Part shown: piece by piece, positions 6,858-15,749 of the stretch
Layout of the letters: the number at the start of each line of letters is the position of its first letter
Position numbering within the stretch: position 1 is the first letter of the stretch
Origin: Bifidobacterium cuniculi
GTDB lineage: Bacteria; Actinomycetota; Actinomycetes; Actinomycetales; Bifidobacteriaceae
DNA length: 64,000 nucleotides
Reading direction: 5' to 3'
Assembly: GCF_000741575.1 (NCBI RefSeq)
Contig: NZ_JGYV01000011.1
Span: forward strand, 1 to 64,000
Made by a program: the position numbers and the translations under genes
The notes under the pieces: model-generated
Seen by the model: only the letters and a program-made list of their open reading frames with translations
Database searches by the model: none
Told to the model about the DNA's origin: nothing

Positions 6858-8306
6858 CTATTCGCCGCGCGCGAGACGGCGGAAGTCGTCGGGTTCGATG
6901 ACCTTCTTGTGTTCGCGGCCCTCCTTGGCGCCCTCGGCGCGCTCGTAGGCGTCGATGCGCTTCCAACCGGCGAAGTCGATCGGGCGGATGCCACGCTCGG
7001 CCAGCAGGCGGTCGATGGACTCGGGGTCGCGGTCAGGGGCCAGGCGCGCGTTCTCCTTGTTGGCGGCGAGGTCCTCGAGCATGGCGGTCACAATCATGAG
7101 CGCGTCGGACTTGGTGGAGCCGATGAGGCCGACGGGGCCGCGCTTGGCCCAGCCGGTGGCGTAGAGGCGCTCGCGCACTTCGCCGTTGTCATGGGTCTCG
7201 GTGATGCGGCCGTCGCCGTTCGCGTTGGCCAGGTGGGCGCCGCGCTCGTCGTAGGCGATGCCGGGCACGCTTTCCGGCTGGTAGCCGATGGCGTGGTAGA
7301 CGGCCTGCACCGGGTAGTCGGTGAATTCGCCGGTGCGGTGCATGACGCCGTCGGCGCCGGTCTCGGTGCGTTCCACGCGGATCGCGGCGACCTTGCCGTC
7401 CTCGCCGAGGATCTCGGTGGGTGCGCTGTTGAAGTGGATGTAGTACTTGCGGTCGGCGGGGTTGCCCTCGAAGTCGACGTCGCCGTCGTCCTCCATGTCG
7501 AGTGCCATGTCCTGGATGGCGAAGAGCTCCTCCACCATCTGGCGGGTGAGCTTGTCCTTGCCGGCTTCCTCCACGGTGTCCTCGTCGAGGTCGAAGTCGT
7601 CCTCGTCGATGACGAGCTGCACGCCGGGCAGTTTCTCCATCTCGCGCAGTTCCTGCACGGAGAACTTCGCCTGGGCGACGCCACGGCGGATGAACAGGTG
7701 CAGTTCCTTCGCCTTGTTTTTCCCGATGCCCTCGTAGACGTTGTCGGGGATGTCGGTCTTGGCCTTGAGGTCGTCGGCGTTGCGCATGAGCTCGCGGGCG
7801 ACGTCCATGGCCACGTTGCCGCCGCCGATGACGGCGACCTGTTCCGCCTCGAGCGGCCATTCGCGCGCGCCCGTGGGGTAGCCGTCGTACCATTCGACGA
7901 ACTTGGCGGCGCCGTACACGCCGTCGAGGTCGGCGCCGGGGATGCGCAGCGGCTTGTCCTTGACGGCGCCGGTGGCGAAGAGCACCGCGTCGTAGCGCTC
8001 CAGCAGGTCCTCGAGCTGGACGTCCTTACCGAACTCCACGTCGCAGTAGAGGTGGATGTTCGGGTTGTCGAGCGTCTTCTCCAGGGCGGAGGCGATGAAC
8101 TTGATGGACGGGTGGTCGGGCGCCACGCCGTAGCGCACCAGGCCGAAGGGGACAGGCAGGCGCTCGAAGAGGTCGATGCGCGCCTCGGTGCCCAGGCCCA
8201 GTTCCTCGCCGAGCTTGGCCAGCTGGCGCAGGAAGATGTCGGAGGAGTAGACGCCGGCCGGACCGGCGCCGATCACTGCAATACGAAGTTGGGATTCATC
8301 AGTCAC
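6858..8306 (-). CDS. fprA: ferredoxin/flavodoxin-NADP reductase (FprA type)
   Basis: 482 residues from GTG 8306 (MTDESQLRIAVIGAGPAGVY); an ATG at 8324 in the same frame is possible but homologous N-termini usually begin MTD. It resembles adrenodoxin reductase: FAD-binding GAGPAG at the N-terminus, the ERLPVPFGLVRYGVAPDHP stretch, a second nucleotide-binding motif GGGNVAMDVAREL for NADPH, and the C-terminal ATGWAKRGPVGLIGSTKSDA FAD segment. It transfers electrons between NADPH and ferredoxin or flavodoxin in the cytoplasm. Length is normal for the family, perhaps with an acidic insertion (DEDDFDLDEDTVEE). It is transcribed alone, with a terminator at 6779-6815. Confidence 0.9.
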   Translation of the reverse strand: MTDESQLRIAVIGAGPAGVYSSDIFLRQLAKLGEELGLGTEARIDLFERLPVPFGLVRYGVAPDHPSIKFIASALEKTLDNPNIHLYCDVEFGKDVQLEDLLERYDAVLFATGAVKDKPLRIPGADLDGVYGAAKFVEWYDGYPTGAREWPLEAEQVAVIGGGNVAMDVARELMRNADDLKAKTDIPDNVYEGIGKNKAKELHLFIRRGVAQAKFSVQELREMEKLPGVQLVIDEDDFDLDEDTVEEAGKDKLTRQMVEELFAIQDMALDMEDDGDVDFEGNPADRKYYIHFNSAPTEILGEDGKVAAIRVERTETGADGVMHRTGEFTDYPVQAVYHAIGYQPESVPGIAYDERGAHLANANGDGRITETHDNGEVRERLYATGWAKRGPVGLIGSTKSDALMIVTAMLEDLAANKENARLAPDRDPESIDRLLAERGIRPIDFAGWKRIDAYERAEGAKEGREHKKVIEPDDFRRLARGE

Positions 8307-8344
8307 CCCAACAGGGTACCGCATTCCGTTGGAAATATACAGGT

Positions 8345-9642
8345 TCACCACGCGTATTGCCGCCAATGGGACGCATCCGGGATCGCTCGTACACGTCTGC
8401 TGACCACCGCGACAAGCAAGGCCGCCAGCAATGCGCACAGAAACAGCAGCAAGCTCCGGGAAAACCCTGCGGAGGGAATCAGGAACCCCACAATGGCACT
8501 CGTGAACATGGACAGGAACTGAGACGGTATTCCCACGGCGGTGGAAACACGCCCCTGCAGATCGATAGGCGTCTTGGCGAAGATGAATCCCATCGCCATC
8601 GCGTTGAACAGGGGAAATGCAATGAACGCAAACGCCGAACAGGACAACAACACCAGGTAGGACTGCGACCACAGCATCGGCACCATGGATACCCCATAGC
8701 AACACAGTGATGCGACCAAGACGCGTCCGACCCTGGCGGTCTTGGACAGACGCGTGGCAATCAGAGAACCGATAATGAGCACCACGCCGGTGGCCGTGTC
8801 CACGTAACCGATGCGCAAGGCGGATACGCCTTCGCTCATCAATTGCATCTGCACGCAGTACTGCATGCCTGACGATGCGAAGCTCATCAGGCAGGCAACG
8901 GCAACCAACAACAAAAGGGTCCGTTGGTGCACGACCCAGATCCAGCCTTCCTTGAAGTCCTGCCAGAATCCCTGACGGGACGGCTTCTCCTGGGTACCGT
9001 CTTCCCTGCAAGCCCGGCTGGCAGGGAAGACGGTGACACCGCTGAGCAGGAAGCAAGCAGCCATCACCATGAAGGGAAGCCAAGGGGTGAAACCATAGAG
9101 CAGACCGCCCAGGGGCGAACCTGCCACGACAATGGTCGCGTCCCTTCCTTCATTGACGCTTCTCGCCTGGGCATAACGACTTTGTGCAACAATGGAGCGC
9201 AACATCGCATCCGTGGCTTTCCCCAACAATCCATTGGCACTGGCGAGCACGCACACCACCATCGCAAACAACGGGAACGTCAGGCGCGCAATCCCAGCAG
9301 GACGGCAATGGCTCCGTAGCCGATCATGCCAATCACACCGTTGAGCGCCACCAACATCCCGCGTCGATGACGATCAATCACGGTACCGCCGAAGATTGCA
9401 CAAACCTGCTGCAAGACCAAGGACATCGTGCCCAATGTTCCTGCAGCGGCCAGCGAACCGGACAGAGCGTATCCCGCCAAGGGAACCACCAAGCCCTTTG
9501 CCGCCAGACCGACCGCTGCAGCGGTATCCGACGTAAACCACCAGCGATATGCCGCATTCCTCAATAGACTGGGATATGCCCTGCTCGCGCCTTGCATATC
9601 TCCTTGGTGTTCTTGCACCGCCTCTTCTTCGATTTCCATCAT
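8345..9642 (-). pseudogene. MFS exporter gene with a frameshift
   Basis: The N-terminal part from ATG 9642 (AAGGTG upstream) runs through about three membrane helices to a TGA at 9280 (GYGAIAVLLGLRA). The protein continues in the next frame (LTFPLFAMVVCVLASANGLL) for about 308 residues to the stop at 8345. One missing base near 9280 explains the break; joined, the product is about 430 residues with around 12 hydrophobic helices and the DRHRR loop between helices 2 and 3 typical of MFS drug or peptide exporters. It follows the ArsR gene with a 15-base gap, on the same strand. In the RiPP-like context it was probably the export or immunity pump. A sequencing error cannot be excluded. Confidence 0.65.
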
Positions 9643-9657
9643 CAATCACCTTGCTTC

Positions 9658-10293
9658 TTAGGGCAACCACGGGAAAGTTTGCATAATCAGGGCAACATGC
9701 CGTCTGCCGCTCGAATCGGAGCGACCTTGCGCAATATGCCGCCAGCGTTGCATCACCGCATCAAGTTCCGCATTCATGGCGGTGAGCTCTTCAACGGTGA
9801 GGCACACGGTGCAATCCTCGTTCATGGACGCCTCACGCCATTGGGCAGGCTCCGTATCACGCACAGCCAAGTACCGTCCGTACACTTCCCGGTAAGTATT
9901 GGACACTGCCTCAAGGTATTCTCCGACCGCTGCGGTATCCTCCTGAGCTGCCTGCGGCGGCGACATGGCCTGCCCCACGGCTTCCCACCAACTGGTACGG
10001 CCATCCTCGGGATGTTGCACTTTCCTGACCAATCCGGCCGATTCCAGTAGCCGCAAGTGATAGCTGACGGAGCCGGAGGCCAGATTCAACGACTTGCATA
10101 TATTCCCGACACTCATTTCCCCTCGTACGCGCAATGTGGCCAGAATACGCATGCGCGACGGATTGGCAAGCGCCTGCATGGTGGAGGCGTCATGGAGGAC
10201 AACCACGTCATCCTTGTCGTCGTTCATGTCATCCGTCTGCACGTGCGGCGACGTACTCGCATCCTGCATATCCTGTCCGTTCATGTGTCGCAT
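9658..10293 (-). CDS. ArsR-family transcriptional regulator
   Basis: About 211 residues from ATG 10293 (10284 is an alternative; neither has a strong ribosome binding site). The winged helix-turn-helix is clear: MQALANPSRMRILATL, then SVGNICKSLNLASGSVSYHLRLLESAGLV. No metal-binding cysteine pair is seen in the recognition helix, so a metal sensor is unlikely. The C-terminal half (about 100 residues, TYREVYGRYLAVRDTEPAQW) is longer than in simple ArsR proteins and may bind a ligand or dimerise. It is divergent from the small peptide gene and upstream of the exporter. An 18-bp palindrome in the divergent region is a good candidate operator. Confidence 0.8.
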   Translation of the reverse strand: MRHMNGQDMQDASTSPHVQTDDMNDDKDDVVVLHDASTMQALANPSRMRILATLRVRGEMSVGNICKSLNLASGSVSYHLRLLESAGLVRKVQHPEDGRTSWWEAVGQAMSPPQAAQEDTAAVGEYLEAVSNTYREVYGRYLAVRDTEPAQWREASMNEDCTVCLTVEELTAMNAELDAVMQRWRHIAQGRSDSSGRRHVALIMQTFPWLP

Positions 10294-10336
10294 AAGTTGA
10301 AGGCTAACATCCGAATGACAAGTTGTGCATTTTTTC

Positions 10337-10380
10337 CGCAAGCGAATTTGCAAAATTATCATTGCAAAAGTATTTTTGCA
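10337..10380. promoter_or_regulatory. candidate ArsR operator between the divergent genes
   Basis: TGCAAAA (10363-10369), a 4-nt spacer GTAT, and TTTTGCA (10374-10380) form a perfect inverted repeat. A further TTTGCAAAA copy lies about 15 bases to the left. The stretch is very AT-rich and separates arsR from the peptide gene. Confidence 0.55.
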
Positions 10381-10419
10381 GATATCCGGACCGCCCGGAT
10401 CTTCACCGAAAGGATTCCC

Positions 10420-10515
10420 ATGAACAACAGTCATGAAAAGCATGAACCCATCGAACTGACTATGCCGGCCTCTGACCTGCTTGACCAGATCTTCGACATC
10501 AACGGTATCTGCTGA
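10420..10515 (+). CDS. candidate RiPP precursor peptide, 31 aa
   Basis: ATG 10420 follows AAAGGA at 10409-10414. The peptide is acidic and His-rich at the N-terminus (MNNSHEKHEPIELTMP), continues ASDLLDQIFDINGIC, and ends with its only cysteine. It is the first gene of a plus-strand pair with a radical SAM/SPASM protein starting 38 bases after its stop. Small size, leader-like acidic helix, a C-terminal residue that could be modified and position directly before a maturase are the marks of a ribosomally made, post-translationally modified peptide. The modification type and any activity are unknown. The neighbouring ArsR operator suggests induced expression. Confidence 0.55.
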   Translation: MNNSHEKHEPIELTMPASDLLDQIFDINGIC

Positions 10516-10553
10516 GCAAGCATACATATCTTCACAAGGGTAAGGCTGTCAGA

Positions 10554-11318
10554 TTGCTGTATTTTACCCTTCGTCCCTCTCTTCTCCTTATCCCCGCAAC
10601 TGACGCGCAAGCATTGCTTTCCACTGCCTTCAGCCCAGCGCAGGATAATTACGATACTTATGAAGAAATGGGCCTGCTCACTTCTCTCACTGCCCAACAG
10701 GAACTGCAACAAATTATTCATCAGTTCAAACAGGGGACGCCAGGGACGAGAATTTTCGCTCTCATGCCCACCTCCTTGTGCAATATGTGCTGCTCATACT
10801 GCGGCCAAAACAACTGCGCACTTCGATTTTCCGCAAATACCGCAGCATCAATCCAAGAGAGAATCAAGGTCGCCCTATCACAGCCCAATCTTGAGGCCAT
10901 TGAAACACGTTGGTACGGGGGAGAACCCCTGATGGCGTACCACGAAATACTTCGCCTTTCGCATGAGATCATTCCCGCTGCAAGAAAGCATGAACTGAAA
11001 TATCGCGCCACAATGTCTACTAATGGTTCTCTCATGACGTACAAACGACTCCGTTGTTTGTACGATGAAGCATTGCTACGTAGCTTGGTAGTTACCATTG
11101 ATGGTTATGGCAATTATCATGACACCAGCCGCGTCATGAGAAGCGGACGCCCTACATATGAATGGATTACCCGGGACTGCCCCATGCTACCCGTTTGCGG
11201 GGGATCATGCCCAAAACGTTGGCACGAAGGAGTCGGTAATTGTCCAGCATACGCCAGGCAGCTGCAACTACGGTTGGACCTTCTGGCACAGTCCTATGGA
11301 TTGGAGAGGGCTGACTAA
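10554..11318 (+). CDS. radical SAM/SPASM peptide maturase, internally shortened
   Basis: 254 residues from TTG 10554, with an AAGGG upstream. Cys76, Cys80 and Cys83 form the CX3CX2C site for the SAM [4Fe-4S] cluster (LCNMCCSYCG); G122-G-E-P125 is the SAM-binding motif; TIDGYGNYHD follows near 181-190. A SPASM-like cluster appears straight afterwards (Cys209, Cys215, Cys219, Cys230; CPMLPVCGGSCPK). In full-length relatives roughly 100 or more residues of the barrel separate these parts, so an in-frame deletion near residue 200 is likely and the enzyme may be inactive. It would have modified the small peptide upstream. Base composition is clearly AT-richer than the flanking core genes, suggesting transfer. 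Confidence 0.7.
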   Translation: MLYFTLRPSLLLIPATDAQALLSTAFSPAQDNYDTYEEMGLLTSLTAQQELQQIIHQFKQGTPGTRIFALMPTSLCNMCCSYCGQNNCALRFSANTAASIQERIKVALSQPNLEAIETRWYGGEPLMAYHEILRLSHEIIPAARKHELKYRATMSTNGSLMTYKRLRCLYDEALLRSLVVTIDGYGNYHDTSRVMRSGRPTYEWITRDCPMLPVCGGSCPKRWHEGVGNCPAYARQLQLRLDLLAQSYGLERAD

Positions 11319-11415
11319 CCATGTAACTCCACGACAACGGCAGGCAATACTGCCAATCGGTCATCAGCAGATTCGATTCCACCCGTATAATTCTCTGCGG
11401 CCGCCACATCGTCAC

Positions 11416-12945
11416 TCAGTGCATGAACCCCTTCGCCAGGCGCTTCTTCTCCGCGGTGAAGGGCGGATAGCGGAAGTCGGGGTCGACGAAGGCGGCGTGG
11501 TCCATCACGCCCTTGTAGTGCGTGAAGGCATCGAAGCCGACCTTGCCATGGTAGGCACCCATGCCGGAGTTGCCCACGCCGCCGAAGCCCATCTGGTCGT
11601 TGGACAGCTGCACGCAGCAGTCGTTGACGGCGCCGCCGCCGAACTGCAGCTCGCCGATCACGCGCCGCTTGACCTCCTTGGATGCGGTGTACACGTAACA
11701 GGCCAGCGGATGCTCGAAACGGCGGATCGTCGCGAAGGCATCGTCCAGGTCACTGTAGGTGAGCACGGGCAGGACGGGGCCGAAGATCTCCTCGCCCATC
11801 ACCGGGTCGTCGAGCGTCACGCCGGTCATGATCGTCGGCTCGATGCGCAGCGTGTCCGGGTCGCCGTGGCCGCCGACGGCCACGCGCGCAGCCGGGTTGT
11901 GCTGCTCGATGAGCCCCATCACGCGCTTGTAGTGCTTCATGCTGACCATGTGCGGCCAGATGGGGCTGTGCAGCGCGTCGCCGTCGTACCATTCATTCCA
12001 GGTGTCGGCGATGGCGGCAAGCAGGTCGTCGGCCACGTCCTCCTGCACGAGCAGGTAGTCGGGGGCCACGCAGGTCTGGCCGCTGTTGACGGTCTTGCCC
12101 CAGGCGATGCGCTTGGCGGCCACCTTGAGGTCGGCGTCGGAATGCACGATGCACGGGCTCTTGCCGCCCAGTTCGAGCGTGACCGGCGTGAGGAACTGCG
12201 CGGCGGCGGCCATCACGACCTTGCCCACGCGCGGGCTGCCGGTGAACATGATGGAGTCCCAGCGGGTGGCGAGCACCCAGTCGTTGATGTGCGGGCCGCC
12301 GGGGATGGCGCACACGAAGGTCGGGTCGAAGACCTCGCGCGCCATGCGGAACATGATCGCCGCGGTCGCCGGCGCTTCGCGCGCCGGCTTGAAGGCGACG
12401 CAGTTGCCGGCGGCGATGGCGTCGACCATGGGCACGAGCGTCAGCTGCAACGGGTAGTTCCACGGGGCGAGCACGAGCACCACGCCGTAGGGGTCGTGGT
12501 AGACGGTGGAGATCGACTTGAACATGCTCACGGGCGACGGCACGCGCTCCGGTGTGGCCCAGGCGTCCACCTTCTTGAGGCACAGGTCGATTTCGCCGTA
12601 CACCATGCCGAGTTCGGTGATGTACCCCTCGTAGGCCACCTTGCCGAGGTCCTGCCACAGCGCCTTGAGCACGTTCGTCTCGTGTTCCTTGAGCCACGAC
12701 TTCATGTCGCGCAACGCCTGCTTGCGATGGGCGATGTCGCGCGTGGCGCCCGTGAGGAAGTACGCGCGCATGGCCTCGGCCTGCGCCTGGATGGCCTCCA
12801 GCGAGGTGAAGGTGCCGGGCTGGTCGGTGGAGGTCGGGGCGCCCTCCCCCGCTGCCGGCTGGTTGGATGCCGGTTGCCTGCTCGGTTGTTGGGTGGTCGG
12901 CTGCGTACCGGCCGTGGTGGCGTGCGTCGACGACGATGTGCTCAC
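11416..12945 (-). CDS. aldehyde dehydrogenase (ALDH3-like)
   Basis: 509 residues from GTG 12945 (GAGG six bases upstream); the longer upstream frame lacks a start signal. After a low-complexity Ser/Thr/Gln/Pro N-terminus of about 40 residues the chain is a class 3 type aldehyde dehydrogenase: LAPWNYPLQL, FTGSPRVGK, the general base Glu in LELGGKSPCI and the catalytic Cys in NSGQTCVAPDYL, then EEIFGPVLPV and GGVGNSGMG. It oxidises aldehydes to acids with NAD(P)+. The hydrophobic C-terminal anchor of some ALDH3 enzymes is absent. It lies downstream of the P-type ATPase gene on the same strand, separated by 205 bases. Confidence 0.9.
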   Translation of the reverse strand: MSTSSSTHATTAGTQPTTQQPSRQPASNQPAAGEGAPTSTDQPGTFTSLEAIQAQAEAMRAYFLTGATRDIAHRKQALRDMKSWLKEHETNVLKALWQDLGKVAYEGYITELGMVYGEIDLCLKKVDAWATPERVPSPVSMFKSISTVYHDPYGVVLVLAPWNYPLQLTLVPMVDAIAAGNCVAFKPAREAPATAAIMFRMAREVFDPTFVCAIPGGPHINDWVLATRWDSIMFTGSPRVGKVVMAAAAQFLTPVTLELGGKSPCIVHSDADLKVAAKRIAWGKTVNSGQTCVAPDYLLVQEDVADDLLAAIADTWNEWYDGDALHSPIWPHMVSMKHYKRVMGLIEQHNPAARVAVGGHGDPDTLRIEPTIMTGVTLDDPVMGEEIFGPVLPVLTYSDLDDAFATIRRFEHPLACYVYTASKEVKRRVIGELQFGGGAVNDCCVQLSNDQMGFGGVGNSGMGAYHGKVGFDAFTHYKGVMDHAAFVDPDFRYPPFTAEKKRLAKGFMH

Positions 12946-13150
12946 GATGCCTCGATTCCTTCGATGACCTGTCGATGCGGCGGCCGAAGCCGCCATCTGG
13001 CAGTCATTGTAAGGAGGAATCGCCGGGAATGGCCGTCCGCTAGGCCACTGGCACAACGCCTCTCTCCCGGCAGGGAAATCCCTCATTGTTCCACGAATTC
13101 TTGGAACCTCTACGCGAGGAACGACCATGGAAGCGCCGGCCGAACCGGCC

Positions 13151-15358
13151 TCAGTCCCGGTCGAACATCGCCGTCAGCGCCCACAGGATCGACACGACGT
13201 CAATCGCCTCCTGCAGGAACGCGCCTACGACCACGGGAATGAGGTTGAACGCCGCGCATACCATGCCGATGATCGCCAGCGTCAGGCCCGTCACCACCGC
13301 CTGCAGCATGATCCGCTTGGTGCGCCGCGCGATGGCCACGGCCTTGGGCACGCATGCGATGTCGTCGTCCATGATCACGACCTGCGCGCTTTCCGAGGCG
13401 GCGGTGGAGGTGCCGTCGGTCATGGCGACGCCGATGTCCGCGACGGCCAGCACGGGCGCGTCGTTGACGCCGTCGCCGACCATCATCGTCACCGGCCGGT
13501 GCATGGATTCGCCGAGCAGTTTCGTCATCACGCGGTCCCACCACGGGTCGGGACCGGCCGCCGCCTCCCGGGACGCCTGCTCGACGGCGCTGACCTTGTC
13601 CTCGGGCAGCAGCCCGTAGCGTACGTCGGTGATGCCCACTTCATTGGCGACGATCATGGCGGAGGCCTGCTTGTCGCCGGTGAGCATCGTCAGGTCGTCG
13701 ATGCCCATGTCGTGCAGCCGGCTTATCGACTTGCGCGCGTTGGCGCGGGGGATGTCGCGCAGCACGATGCGCGCGACGAGCGTGCCGTCGATGGCGATGT
13801 ACGTGGCCATTTCGTCGGGCGCGAGCTGCGTGGGCCACAGCTTGGCGGCGTCGCGGTCCGCCTGTGCCATGGCCTTCTCGTTGGCCTCGGCTTCCTTGGC
13901 GTTGTGCGCGGTGGCGGAAGCGATGGCCTGGCCGGTCACGTAGGCGTAGCGGCCGACAGTGATGCGGCGGCCGTCGACAGTGCCGGAGACGCCCTTGCCG
14001 GCGTCCTCGACGATGTTGCCGACGACCGGATAGTCGACGCCCGGGTCGGGCAGCTGGCGGCCGGCGGTCTGCGGGTTGCGTCGGCCGGGCTGTGCGGACT
14101 GCGGCATGCGGTGCAGCCGCACCATGGCCTCGCGGCCGGCTTCGGTGATGCCCTTGGCGAGCACGTGCACGGAGTAGCTCTCCACGACGCCTGCCATGAG
14201 CAGGATCTCGTCCTCGCTCAGGTTCGCGGGCGCGGACTTGGCTTTCTGCACGCCGACGACGCGCGGCTGCTTAACGGTGAGCGTGCCCGTCTTGTCGAAG
14301 AAGATGTGGGTGACGCGGCCGAGGTTCTCGAGCACGTCCTGCGCCTTGATGAGGATGTTCGCCTTGGCGAGCCTGCCGGTGCCGGCGACGTAGGCGACGG
14401 GCGCAGCGATGAGCAGAGGGCAGGGGGTGGCGAGCACGAGCACCTGGGCGAAGCGCAGGGGCGTGCCGGAGGCCGCCCATGCGATGCCGGCGATGAGGAA
14501 GGAGATGACGGTGAAGGGCACGGCGAGCATGTCCGCGGTGCGCACGACGGCGGCGCGCGACTGCTGCGCCGAGCTGACGAGCTTCATGATCTGCTGGTAC
14601 TGCGAGTCCGCGGCCAGCGAGGTCGCGCGGATCATCATCGTCGTCGACCCGTTGATGGAACCGGAGAGCACGTGCGCGCCGGAGAAGACGGTGCGCGGCA
14701 CGGGCTCGCCGTTGATGTTGCTCAGGTCGAGGGTGGCGGAGCCGGACAGCAGGGTGCCGTCGACCGGCACGATCTCGCCGGGCAGCACGATGAGCACAGA
14801 GCCGAGCTTGACGTCGGCGACGGGCACGGTGACGAAGTGTCCGTTGCCCGCGTCGATGTGCTCGCCGCCGGCCGCGGCTTCCTCGATCTGCTGCTGGACT
14901 TCGCGGAAGCCGTCCTCGTCGGGCTGGCCGTGGTCGCCGTTGACGCCGGGCAGCGTGATGACGTGCGCCTGCTGCGGGGCGCCCTTGATGAGCGCGGTGA
15001 GGTTGCTGCTCGCCTTGGACTGCGCATAGGATTCGATGGCGTCACCCGAAGCGACCATGAGCGTGACCGCCCACGCCGCCCAGTACTGCTGGACGAGCAC
15101 GGTGGAGGCGAGTGCGACCACGGCGAGCAGGTCGACGCCGACGTGGCCTTCCTTGATGCTGGCGACCATCTCGCGGATGGAGTCGACGATGGTCCAGGCG
15201 ACGAGCGCGATGACGATCCATTCGCCTACGCCGGGGTCGAAGGCGCCGGGGATGTGGCCCCAGGGACGCCATGTGGGGATGAGTGCCAGGGGGATCACCG
15301 CCACGAGGACGATGGGCAGCAATGGCACTTGCCTGCAAAGATCGATGATTTTCCTCAT
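13151..15358 (-). CDS. P1B-type (heavy-metal) ATPase
   Basis: 735 residues. Visible are the actuator loop NGEPVP (216-221), the phosphorylated Asp355 in DKTGTLT, an HP-like motif SVHVLAKGI where metal pumps have SEHPLAKAI (the proline is changed), and the hinge GDGVNDAPVL. The membrane metal site reads TPCP (311-314) instead of CPC, which points to a minor P1B subgroup such as P1B-5 and makes the transported ion uncertain (Ni, Fe or Co are possible). There is no N-terminal metal-binding domain. Two helices precede the actuator domain and two close the chain. A roughly 30-residue Gln/Arg/Pro-rich insertion lies after SVHVLAKGI. AAGGAGATGCGATG at the start supports ATG 15358. Confidence 0.85.
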   Translation of the reverse strand: MRKIIDLCRQVPLLPIVLVAVIPLALIPTWRPWGHIPGAFDPGVGEWIVIALVAWTIVDSIREMVASIKEGHVGVDLLAVVALASTVLVQQYWAAWAVTLMVASGDAIESYAQSKASSNLTALIKGAPQQAHVITLPGVNGDHGQPDEDGFREVQQQIEEAAAGGEHIDAGNGHFVTVPVADVKLGSVLIVLPGEIVPVDGTLLSGSATLDLSNINGEPVPRTVFSGAHVLSGSINGSTTMMIRATSLAADSQYQQIMKLVSSAQQSRAAVVRTADMLAVPFTVISFLIAGIAWAASGTPLRFAQVLVLATPCPLLIAAPVAYVAGTGRLAKANILIKAQDVLENLGRVTHIFFDKTGTLTVKQPRVVGVQKAKSAPANLSEDEILLMAGVVESYSVHVLAKGITEAGREAMVRLHRMPQSAQPGRRNPQTAGRQLPDPGVDYPVVGNIVEDAGKGVSGTVDGRRITVGRYAYVTGQAIASATAHNAKEAEANEKAMAQADRDAAKLWPTQLAPDEMATYIAIDGTLVARIVLRDIPRANARKSISRLHDMGIDDLTMLTGDKQASAMIVANEVGITDVRYGLLPEDKVSAVEQASREAAAGPDPWWDRVMTKLLGESMHRPVTMMVGDGVNDAPVLAVADIGVAMTDGTSTAASESAQVVIMDDDIACVPKAVAIARRTKRIMLQAVVTGLTLAIIGMVCAAFNLIPVVVGAFLQEAIDVVSILWALTAMFDRD

Positions 15359-15749
15359 CGCATCTCCTTACGGTCGGTATCGTAACCGCGCATTGGCATG
15401 CGCGGGTGCAATTCACGCCTTGTTTTTAGGGTCCCACCGTTGCGATCCGCGGAGCGGATTGCACTCGATACACGGCGTAAAAAGATTGCTTGCTGTATTC
15501 AGTTATGCCCGGCCCAGGGGTCGGACGGACTCTACGGTAGCATCCGCATGGGAAATCGGGGCGAGGGGTGGCCCGAGGGGTTCCCATGCGGAAGGGGGAT
15601 GGATTCCTCAAGGGCTTATAGAAATCTCTCGTTTTTTCGTGACATTTCTAGGACGCGGGCCGCTTGGGCGGCTCGCCCTAGAAATGTCACGAAAAAACGA
15701 GAGATTTCTCAGGGTTCAGGTGGGTCCGGGTGGCCCGGACCGTTTTGGA
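15359..15749. terminator. gene-free stretch with a perfect 33-bp hairpin (15620-15709)
   Basis: AGAAATCTCTCGTTTTTTCG and the following 13 bases (15620-15652) pair perfectly with 15677-15709 around a 24-nt GC-rich loop. It lies between the htrA stop (15750) and the ATPase start, downstream of htrA, so termination is the obvious role. The outer 20 bases of the right arm recur at 453-472. A second weaker dyad, CCGCATGGGAA/TTCCCATGCGG, lies at about 15544-15592. No coding sequence is supported. Confidence 0.7.

Noticed and set aside
11158..13242. Very long open frame (694 codons) on the plus strand
   Set aside because: It is antisense to the aldehyde dehydrogenase gene, which has full family motifs; the frame is open only because of high GC at third positions.
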